Origin: JBICHM01 sp043101835
GTDB lineage: Bacteria > Planctomycetota > Phycisphaerae > Phycisphaerales > UBA1924
Direction: 5' to 3'
DNA: 20,312 nt
Assembly (NCBI GenBank): GCA_043101835.1
Contig: JBICHM010000019.1
Span: forward strand, 1-20,312
Shown: positions 14,678 to 20,312 of the stretch, one piece after another
Position numbering within the stretch: the stretch's first letter is position 1
Layout of the letters: the number at the start of each line of letters is the position of its first letter
Made by a program: the position numbers and the translations under genes
Notes under the pieces: generated by a model
Told to the model about the DNA's origin: nothing
The model's input: only the letters and a program-made list of their open reading frames with translations
The model's database searches: none

Positions 14678-15349
14678 TCAGTTCGGCGCCTGGCCGTTCA
14701 TCACGACAATCTCGACGCGACGGCTCTGCGACTTGTTGCCCTTCTGGAAGGTCGGGCCGAACGCGGCGACATAGGTGCGGTTCTGGCTCACACCCTTGCT
14801 GACGAGGTACTCCTCGACCGCCAGGGCCCGCTCAGAACTCAGTCGCTCGTTCGTCTTCCACTGGCTCTTGCGGATCGGATCCGTGTCGGTGTGCCCGCCC
14901 ACGCGGACCAGCCGGCCCGGGTAGTCGTTGTTCAGCACCGACGCGATGCGATCCAGCGTCTGCTTGGCCTGGTTCTTCAGCGTGACCTTGCCGGAGTCGA
15001 AGAGCACATCGCCCGCGACATCCAGCACGATCTCGCCCGAGGCGAGCGCGGTCGAAGTGACGCCCGCGATGCCCTCGAAGCCCGTCAGCCCGGTCGCCGG
15101 CTCGGTGCGGAGGCGATCGGCCTCCGCTTGAGCGGCGCGAAGCTCGCCCTGCAGCACCGCGCGGTCCTGCTCGGCGCTATCGAGGGCGCCTTCGAGCTGC
15201 CGGTTGCGCGTGCGGAGCTCGATGTTCTCCTGCTCCAGCAGGGCGGCGCGATCCTTGTTGCCCTTGTTGCAGCCGGTCAAACCCGCGGTGATTGCGATCA
15301 GTGCCACGGCGCCAAGTCGCGCCGTCCGGTTCCATCCGTTGACTTCCAT
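14678..15349 (-). CDS. OmpA-family peptidoglycan-associated outer membrane lipoprotein
   Basis: A 223-residue lipoprotein likely to tether the outer membrane to peptidoglycan. The N-terminus ends in a lipobox LTGC with lipidated C27. A coiled coil follows from about 35 to 80, with heptads such as LLEQENIELRTRNRQLEG. The OmpA-like domain occupies about 103-220 with VLFDSGKVTL, GGHTDTDPI and the peptidoglycan-binding pattern NERLSSERALAVEEYL, ending in SRRVEIVV. The ATG at 15349 is fixed by GGAGG (15358-15362) 8 nt upstream; a longer in-frame start at 15394 would lie before this site and lack a signal peptide. It has its own terminator (14581-14619) and a terminator-like hairpin before it, so it is probably transcribed alone. 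Confidence 0.92.
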   Translation of the reverse strand: MEVNGWNRTARLGAVALIAITAGLTGCNKGNKDRAALLEQENIELRTRNRQLEGALDSAEQDRAVLQGELRAAQAEADRLRTEPATGLTGFEGIAGVTSTALASGEIVLDVAGDVLFDSGKVTLKNQAKQTLDRIASVLNNDYPGRLVRVGGHTDTDPIRKSQWKTNERLSSERALAVEEYLVSKGVSQNRTYVAAFGPTFQKGNKSQSRRVEIVVMNGQAPN

Positions 15350-15357
15350 GCGAAAGA

Positions 15358-15362
15358 CCTCC
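15358..15362 (-). promoter_or_regulatory. Strong ribosome binding site of the OmpA-type lipoprotein
   Basis: GGAGG on the minus strand, 8 nt before the ATG at 15349. Few genes in this window have so clear a site, so the lipoprotein is probably translated at a high rate, and the site decides its start codon. Confidence 0.8.
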
Positions 15363-15374
15363 GTTTCCGCTGCG

Positions 15375-15434
15375 AGGAAGAAAACAGGGAGCACGCTCCC
15401 CTGTCAAGCCAGACACCCCGCGATCCGGCGGGGT
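15375..15434 (-). terminator. Double hairpin terminator after the prepilin peptidase gene
   Basis: Directly after the stop codon on the minus strand comes a perfect 7-bp hairpin ACCCCGC/GCGGGGT with a 6-nt loop (15415-15434). Ten nt later comes a second hairpin, ACAGGG-GAGC paired with GCTCCCTGT with one bulged G (15384-15404), followed by TTTCTTCC. The second has the form of a Rho-independent terminator. A TTGACA at 15407-15402 overlaps it and could instead be a promoter element for the lipoprotein gene. Confidence 0.6.
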
Positions 15435-16894
15435 CACGGAAGATTGATCGGCGTTCTGGCGATCAGCGACAGCACTTTCTCCACCAGCGGCTTCGCAACC
15501 ACGATCAGCGTCGTCGCCATCGCCAGGTGCGGGCCGTACGGCAGCACCTTCGGCGCCTTCAGCACCTTGCCCAGCAGAGGGGCAAACAGCGCGAATGCAA
15601 TTCCGGAGAAGGGCGCCACGAAGAACGCGACCGTCGGGTCCGCCCACCCCAGCACTGCGCCAACGCCGGCCATCATGTGCACATCCCCAAGCCCCATCGC
15701 CTCCTTGCCGAAGGCGAGGCTGAAGACCACGCGCACCACCCAAACCACCCCGCCCCCGATCAGCACGCCCGCCGCCGACCCGCCCAGCGCCAGCATCCAC
15801 AGCGGCGGATCGCCCGCCGCGCCGCGCGAGAACGCCCACCCGGCCACGCACCCGGCGATCGGCAGCAGCAGGAACAGCGCCTCCTTGCACATCTCCCGGC
15901 GCACGTGCGGGTACTGCGTCCAGACCGGGTCGTCGTCCGTCGGCGCATCGTCGGGCGCAAACCGGCGGAGGAACGTGCCGATCAGCAGCCCGACCGCCGC
16001 GCCCGCCGCCATCCCCTCGACCCACCGGTTCACGCGCATCCCGACCGCCGCGCCGAGGAACATCCCCGCGATCGCCGGCCCCGTGAACAGCAGCACGCGC
16101 GCCAGCAGCGATCCCTCGCGCGATGCGGCGCCCTCGCCGGCGCTATCGGGCGACTCGGCCGGCGTCACACTCTTCTCCCACTCCTCGTAGTCGGCGAACG
16201 ACTGCGGCAGCACGCCGACGCGCAGCAACCCCGCCGCCACCGCGAGCCCGGCCAATCCACCCACGCAGGCAAGTGTGAACGCCCACCCGCCCGTCGGAAT
16301 CGTCCACGCGTGCTCGCTCAGATGCAGCGACCCGCCCGTCCGCTCGAACCACAACGCGTGCAGCGGGTGCACCGCCAGCCCCACGACGCCGACTGTCCAC
16401 GGAATCACCAGCGGAATCGTGAACGTCTTGGCGTCGATGATCGTCATCGCCACCAGCCCGCCCATCAGCGGCAGAATGCCCAGGAAGAAGTACGGCCACA
16501 TGCGCGCAAGCCCCGCCAGCGCCCACTCCGGACGCGCCGCGTGCGCATCGATCCCGACGAAATCGAACGGACTCGGCTGCATGAACCACAACGCGTACAG
16601 CGACGCGAACAACCCCGCCACGAACGTCTCGACGATCGGGTACTCCGGCGAGATCGGCGCCTTGCAGAAGCGGCACCGCCCCCGAAGCAGCAGCCACCCG
16701 ATGATCGGCAGGTTCTCGCGCCACGTCAGCTTCGTGGCGCACGTCGGGCAGCGCGAGGTCGGAACGACCACGTCCTCCCCGCGCGGCAACCGGTATGCCA
16801 GCACGTTGATGAACGAGCCCACGCACGCGCCGAACGCGAAGACGAACAGCAGCACCGGGACTTGCGCGAGCCAGGCGGGGTAGATCTGGGTCAT
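15434..16894 (-). CDS. Prepilin peptidase (A24 aspartic protease) with a large central insertion
   Basis: A PilD-type inner membrane enzyme that cleaves the leader of type IV prepilins or type II secretion pseudopilins and N-methylates the new end. The N-terminal part has FGACVGSFINVLAYRLPRG (21-39), zinc cysteines C49/C52 (CPTC) and C74/C77 (CRFC), and SPEYPIVE (82-89). The two catalytic aspartates are D154 in IIDAKTFTIP and D404 in GLGDVHMMAG. At 486 residues it is far longer than the usual 230-290. The aspartates are about 250 residues apart, against roughly 60 in standard enzymes. The insert (about 180-390) has extra hydrophobic segments and an acidic cytoplasm-like stretch with APDDAPTDDDP (313-323). 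It follows xseB by 50 nt; no pilin or secretion gene is in the window. Confidence 0.9.
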   Translation of the reverse strand: MTQIYPAWLAQVPVLLFVFAFGACVGSFINVLAYRLPRGEDVVVPTSRCPTCATKLTWRENLPIIGWLLLRGRCRFCKAPISPEYPIVETFVAGLFASLYALWFMQPSPFDFVGIDAHAARPEWALAGLARMWPYFFLGILPLMGGLVAMTIIDAKTFTIPLVIPWTVGVVGLAVHPLHALWFERTGGSLHLSEHAWTIPTGGWAFTLACVGGLAGLAVAAGLLRVGVLPQSFADYEEWEKSVTPAESPDSAGEGAASREGSLLARVLLFTGPAIAGMFLGAAVGMRVNRWVEGMAAGAAVGLLIGTFLRRFAPDDAPTDDDPVWTQYPHVRREMCKEALFLLLPIAGCVAGWAFSRGAAGDPPLWMLALGGSAAGVLIGGGVVWVVRVVFSLAFGKEAMGLGDVHMMAGVGAVLGWADPTVAFFVAPFSGIAFALFAPLLGKVLKAPKVLPYGPHLAMATTLIVVAKPLVEKVLSLIARTPINLP

Positions 16895-16944
16895 GGCGTG
16901 ATTCGGGTCGCTCCGGTCGGAAGGACCCCCTCAGGCGCTCCGGC

Positions 16945-17241
16945 TCAGAAGGGCGGCTCCTCCGGCGACTCCATCGGCCGCGAAGGCGCCCCGCCTCCAT
17001 CCCCCTTGCCCGATGCCCCGTCGTCGACCGACAGTTCCGCGATCCGCTGCTCGGCCGTATCGAGCACTTCGCGGCAGCGCCGGATCAGCCCCACGCCTCG
17101 CTCGTACTCCGACAGCGACTCCTCCAGCCCCACCTCGCCCCGCTCGATGCGGTCGATGATCGCCTCCAGCCGCTCGATCGCCTCCTCAAAGGAGACCTCG
17201 CCGAGGCCGCCGGCGCCGGATGTCGTCTTCTTCTTCGCCAC
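16945..17241 (-). CDS. xseB: Exodeoxyribonuclease VII small subunit
   Basis: The small subunit of exonuclease VII, which binds several-fold to XseA and is needed for degradation of single-stranded DNA from either end. The family core SFEEAIERLEAIIDRIERGE then LEESLSEYERGVGLIRRC and AEQRI is intact. The GTG at 17241 is chosen because it gives the common N-terminus MAKKK; a second GTG at 17259 would add six residues (MGTVRI). The protein is then 98 residues, with a disordered Gly/Pro-rich tail after about residue 72. It lies 57 nt after the xseA stop, in the usual xseA-xseB order. Confidence 0.93.
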   Translation of the reverse strand: MAKKKTTSGAGGLGEVSFEEAIERLEAIIDRIERGEVGLEESLSEYERGVGLIRRCREVLDTAEQRIAELSVDDGASGKGDGGGAPSRPMESPEEPPF

Positions 17242-17298
17242 GATGCGGACGGTACCCACGGGGTCGTAAGCCGTCCATCGAGCCCCGGGCGGAAGCCG

Positions 17299-18801
17299 TC
17301 ACCCGTCGCCGAAGAGGTCGAACTGCTCGGCGTCGGAAGACGCCCGCTTTCGTCGAACCGGCCTCGCCTTTCCGCCCTCCACAACCGACTCCACGCTCCC
17401 CTCCTTCAACCGCGTCCGCAGCCGATCCCCCGCGCGCACCTCGCTCGCCTTCACGACCACCGTGCCGTCCGCGCGCTGCGTGATCGAGTACCCGCGCTGC
17501 AGCACGCTCGGCGGCCCGCTGATCCGCAGCGCCCGATCGAGCGCCTCCAGCCCCTCGCGCCGGTGTGCCACCGACTGCACAATCGCGTGCGCCAGCCGGC
17601 GCTCCGCCGCCTGCAGGCGCGCCGTCCGCACCGCCTGCACCGCCTCGGGGCGCACGCGGCTCAGGCGCACCGTCACACGCTCCACACGCAGGCGATCCCG
17701 CCCCACACGCTCCCGCAGCGCCGTCCGCAGGCGCATCGCGCGCGACGCCAGCCGCTCCCGCGGCCCGCGCAGGGCCCCCGATGGATCCCGGAAGAACGGA
17801 TGCCTTGCGACGGCGCGCAACCGCTGCCGCTCATGCGCCGCGTACCGCTGCAAGCCCACGCGCAGCCGGTCCTGCGCCCGGTCCACCTGCTCTGTGAGCG
17901 CCGCCCGATCCGGGCTCGCACGCATCGCCGCCTGCGTCGGCGTCGCCGCGCGCAGGTCGGCGACCAGTTCGGCGATCGTCGTATCCGTCTCGTGCCCGAT
18001 CGCCGCGACGACCGGCACGCGGCAGCGCACGATCGCCTCGGCGACCACCTTCTCGTTGAATGCCCAGAGGTCCTCCATTGACCCGCCGCCGCGCGTGAGG
18101 ATGAGCGCATCGATGCCCAGCCGCTCGGCGTTCCGGCTCACGGTGTCGATCGCACGCGCCACCTCCGGCGCCGCGGCTTCTCCCTGCACGCGCGTGTCGA
18201 CGAACACGACCTCCACGAACGGCGCCCGCCGGCGCAGCGTGTCGAGCACATCCTGGAGCGCGGCGCCCGTCCGTGAGGTGACCACCGCCACCTTCCGCGC
18301 CATCGCCGGCAGCGGGCGCTTTCGCGAGTCCTCGAACCACCCGAGCGCCCGGATCTCCTCGCACAACCGGCGGTAGGCGAGCTCCAGCGCCCCCGCGCCG
18401 ACCGGCTCCAGGCGCGTCACATACACCTGCGTGCGACCCTGCTTCCCGTAGAACTCGATGCGCCCCGTCGCGACGACCTCCTGTCCGTTCGCCGGCCGGA
18501 AACCGGCGCCCCGCGCCGCCGAGGCGAACATCACGCACCCGATCACCCCCGCTGCGTCTTTCAGGCTGAAGTACCAGTGCGTGCGATCGGTGAACCCGCT
18601 GATCTCGCCAACCACGCGCACCCGGCGCGGCGTCCCCGCCTGCAGCGCCTGCCCGATCAGCTCGCACAACTGCCCGACCGTCAGCGGACGATCGCCGTCC
18701 CCCGACGCAGCGGCCTCAGGCGGCGCGCCGGCGGCCCGACCGGAGTCGAACAGCGGGCGTCCGGCGTCGTTCGTCGTGCGCTTCGTGGGTCGTCGGGCCA
18801 T
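17299..18801 (-). CDS. xseA: Exodeoxyribonuclease VII large subunit
   Basis: The 500-residue catalytic subunit of exonuclease VII. An Ala/Gly-rich leader is followed by the OB-fold domain (about 40-140) with VVGEISGF (63-70), WYFSLKD (76-82) and VYVTRLEPVGAGALE (126-140). The nuclease domain has VVTSRTGAALQDVL (173-186), RVQGEAA (204-210), TRGGGSMEDLWAFNE (236-250) and GHETDTTIAELVADLRAATP (269-288). A long coiled-coil region rich in Arg follows, then the C-terminal LQRGYSIT motif and an FDLF tail. The ATG at 18801 is preferred; a TTG at 18819 would add six residues but complements the start codon of the divergent Nudix gene. The divergent spacing is only 17 nt, so its promoter must overlap the neighbouring reading frame. 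Confidence 0.95.
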   Translation of the reverse strand: MARRPTKRTTNDAGRPLFDSGRAAGAPPEAAASGDGDRPLTVGQLCELIGQALQAGTPRRVRVVGEISGFTDRTHWYFSLKDAAGVIGCVMFASAARGAGFRPANGQEVVATGRIEFYGKQGRTQVYVTRLEPVGAGALELAYRRLCEEIRALGWFEDSRKRPLPAMARKVAVVTSRTGAALQDVLDTLRRRAPFVEVVFVDTRVQGEAAAPEVARAIDTVSRNAERLGIDALILTRGGGSMEDLWAFNEKVVAEAIVRCRVPVVAAIGHETDTTIAELVADLRAATPTQAAMRASPDRAALTEQVDRAQDRLRVGLQRYAAHERQRLRAVARHPFFRDPSGALRGPRERLASRAMRLRTALRERVGRDRLRVERVTVRLSRVRPEAVQAVRTARLQAAERRLAHAIVQSVAHRREGLEALDRALRISGPPSVLQRGYSITQRADGTVVVKASEVRAGDRLRTRLKEGSVESVVEGGKARPVRRKRASSDAEQFDLFGDG

Positions 18802-18818
18802 CGCCCTACCATCATGCA

Positions 18819-19394
18819 ATGGAGCAGCCCGCCGAGCGAGCCACCGGACGAGCCATGGAGCGGCCCCTCGAACGGACCGTCCTCTGCAAGGGACGCCGGT
18901 TCGACTTCGAGCGCGTCGCCTACGCCGCGCCCGGCGGCGCCCGCATCGAACGCGAGGTCGTCCGCCACCCCGGCGCCGTCGTCGTCGTGCCGATTCTCGA
19001 CGACGGACGCATCGCCCTGATCCGCAACCGCCGGTACGCCGTCGGTACCACCCTCTGGGAACTCCCCGCCGGCACGCTCGAGGCCGGCGAAGCCCCCGCC
19101 CGCGGCGCCGCGCGCGACCTCGAAGCAGAAGCCGGATACCGGGCGCGAACGGTCGAATCCCTCGGTTCGTTCTACACGACGCCGGGTCTGACCGATGAAC
19201 TGATGCACGCCTTCTGCGCCCGAGGCCTCACACAGGTCGGCCAGGCGCTCGAGCCCGGCGAAGAGATCGAGGTCCACCCCGTGCCACGCGCCGAGGCCAT
19301 CCAGATGCTCGACACCGGCGACCTCATGGACGCAAAGAGCATGCTCGCCCTGCTCCTCGCCGACCGCCGGGGCCTGCTGGAGCCCGCGCCGTGA
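18819..19394 (+). CDS. Nudix hydrolase of the ADP-ribose pyrophosphatase type
   Basis: A 191-residue protein likely to hydrolyse ADP-ribose or a related nucleoside diphosphate sugar. The sequence LWELPAGTLEAGEAP and the Nudix box (G85 to Y107) are clear, but the box is altered: the consensus REUXEEXGU reads RDLEAEAGY, so the first Glu is Asp (100) and the middle Glu is Ala (103), while E104 is kept. YTTPGLTDELMH (119-130) is the segment seen in ADP-ribose pyrophosphatases. An internal ATG at 18855 would remove 12 low-complexity residues and is a good alternative start, as the first ATG has no ribosome binding site. The stop overlaps the start of the M50 gene (GTGA). Confidence 0.88.
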   Translation: MEQPAERATGRAMERPLERTVLCKGRRFDFERVAYAAPGGARIEREVVRHPGAVVVVPILDDGRIALIRNRRYAVGTTLWELPAGTLEAGEAPARGAARDLEAEAGYRARTVESLGSFYTTPGLTDELMHAFCARGLTQVGQALEPGEEIEVHPVPRAEAIQMLDTGDLMDAKSMLALLLADRRGLLEPAP

Positions 19395-20312
19395 CCCCCG
19401 GCGCCGGCTGGACCGATCGCGAGCGCGACGCCGGCTCCACCTGGCGTGCCGTTTGGTCGCGCATCACCGGCGACGCCGAGAACCCCATGGGCTGGGGCTT
19501 CACCGTCGCGCGCATCTTCGGCGTGCGCGTGCGCATCAGTCTGTGGTTCGTCCTCTACGCCGCCGCCCAGATCATCTTTTCCATCAGCCTCAGCAGCGTC
19601 GGCGTCGCGTTCGCGGCGATCGAAATGGGCGTCCTCTTCGGTCTCGTGCTGCTCCACGAGTTCGGCCACGTCTTCGCCTGCCGCGCAGTGGGTGGCGTCG
19701 CCGACGATGTGCTCCTCTGGCCCCTCGGCGGGCTCGCCGCCTGCCAGACGCCCCCGCATTGGCGCGCCGACCTGATCACCACGATCGGCGGCCCGCTCGT
19801 CAACGTCGCGCTGCTGCCGGTCTTCGCCGGCGCACTCTGGGCTATCGGCGCAGGCGAGCACATCCTCTTCAACCCGCTGACGCCCGGCGTCACCATCGGC
19901 GCACTCCAGGGCTGGGGCGCGATCACCCTCTGGATCGCCCACTTCCTCAACATCGTCCTGCTCGCTTTCAACCTGCTCCCGATGTTCCCCCTCGACGGCG
20001 GGCGCATCGTCCACGCCCTGGCGTGGCGACGCACCGACGAACGCCGCGGACGCGACCTCGCCGCTTCCATCGGCCTCGTCGGCGCAATCGCCCTCGCCGT
20101 CATCAGCCTGCCCACGCGCGAAACCACCATCCTCGGCGTCGCCATCTTCGCCGGCCTCGTCTGCTGGTACGAACGCCAGCGCGTGCGCCAGGAGGCCGAA
20201 ATCATCTACGGCGCCATGGCCGCGCCCGGCGACGAGATGCGCGAGTACGAAGCCCAACGCCGCGCGGCCGAAAAACAGCGCGAGCGCGAGGCGAAGGAAC
20301 AGGCCGAACTCG
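19391..20312 (+). CDS. M50-family site-2-type membrane metalloprotease (3' end beyond the window)
   Basis: An open frame of 307 codons from GTG at 19391 to the window edge, with no stop. GGAG (19379-19382) lies 8 nt upstream and the start overlaps the Nudix stop. The family hallmarks are both present: HEFGH (89-93), giving two zinc ligands and the catalytic Glu, in a hydrophobic helix, and NLLPMFPLDGGR (194-205), giving the third ligand D202. GGPLVN (133-138) also fits. About six hydrophobic segments are visible between 48 and 265. The tail from about 265 is highly charged (Glu, Arg, Lys, Gln) and probably a cytoplasmic helix or coiled coil. There is no PDZ domain in the visible part. Such proteases cut substrates within the membrane, often anti-sigma factors, but no substrate is evident here. 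Confidence 0.9.
   Translation, partial: MTPGAGWTDRERDAGSTWRAVWSRITGDAENPMGWGFTVARIFGVRVRISLWFVLYAAAQIIFSISLSSVGVAFAAIEMGVLFGLVLLHEFGHVFACRAVGGVADDVLLWPLGGLAACQTPPHWRADLITTIGGPLVNVALLPVFAGALWAIGAGEHILFNPLTPGVTIGALQGWGAITLWIAHFLNIVLLAFNLLPMFPLDGGRIVHALAWRRTDERRGRDLAASIGLVGAIALAVISLPTRETTILGVAIFAGLVCWYERQRVRQEAEIIYGAMAAPGDEMREYEAQRRAAEKQREREAKEQAEL

Noticed and set aside
15301..15313. GTGCCAC within the lipoprotein gene
   Set aside because: It is in the coding sequence of the signal peptide, read on the other strand, with no matching hairpin.
15379..15407. TTGACA and, 17 nt on, TTTTCT as a sigma70-type promoter for the lipoprotein gene
   Set aside because: The -10 match is 3 of 6 and the stretch is better explained as a terminator hairpin with T-run; kept only as an alternative.
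14312..17269. A 985-codon plus-strand open frame opposite DUF89, the lipoprotein, the prepilin peptidase and xseB
   Set aside because: It crosses four recognisable genes and their terminators and has a shadow-type composition.
1..20312. CRISPR array, insertion sequence, integron or phage genes
   Set aside because: No regularly spaced direct repeats, transposase, integrase or phage structural motifs were seen; the only repeats are the five hairpins described.

Overview
This window is a GC-rich stretch of bacterial chromosome with almost every base assigned to tightly packed housekeeping genes. The organism makes lipopolysaccharide (a Kdo transferase gene), so it has an outer membrane. Three things together suggest a planctomycete, probably of the class Phycisphaerae: a choice-of-anchor B protein, M14 peptidases carrying internal DxDxDG calcium-type loops, and a PanK4-like DUF89 gene. 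That assignment is inference; no marker gene was compared. No insertion sequence, prophage, CRISPR array or rRNA was seen.

Layout. (1) 1-5122, minus strand: a cluster of three exported proteins. It reads, in order of transcription, an M14-like protein that has lost its catalytic residues, an intact M14 zinc carboxypeptidase whose start codon overlaps the previous stop, and an LVIVD-repeat protein that runs off the left edge. (2) 5357-8307, plus strand: tRNA-Val(TAC), then waaA, thiL, tsaE and yacG with gaps of at most 34 nt, very likely one transcript. (3) 8308-8898: a convergent gap holding a small predicted membrane protein gene and three hairpin repeats. (4) 8899-14556, minus strand: DUF89 phosphatase-like gene, recG, polX and a Fur-fold regulator, in order of transcription. 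The recG-polX gap holds two more hairpin repeats in inverted orientation. (5) 14678-18801, minus strand: xseA, xseB and an unusually long prepilin peptidase, then a terminator, then an OmpA-type lipoprotein with its own strong ribosome binding site and terminator. (6) 18819-20312, plus strand: a Nudix hydrolase overlapping an M50 site-2-type protease that runs off the right edge.

How the genes work together. Region 4 plus xseA/xseB looks like DNA repair: fork reversal and recombination (RecG), gap-filling synthesis (PolX) and exonuclease VII. Region 2 mixes envelope synthesis, thiamine pyrophosphate formation, t6A tRNA modification and gyrase control, so its linkage is probably transcriptional rather than metabolic. 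Regions 1, 5 and the right end contribute envelope, secretion and membrane proteolysis functions.

The most unusual signals are a family of short hairpin repeats that begin with GTGCCAC and tend to sit just after stop codons, the coupled active/inactive M14 pair, and a Fur-family protein with no histidines where the metal ligands should be.
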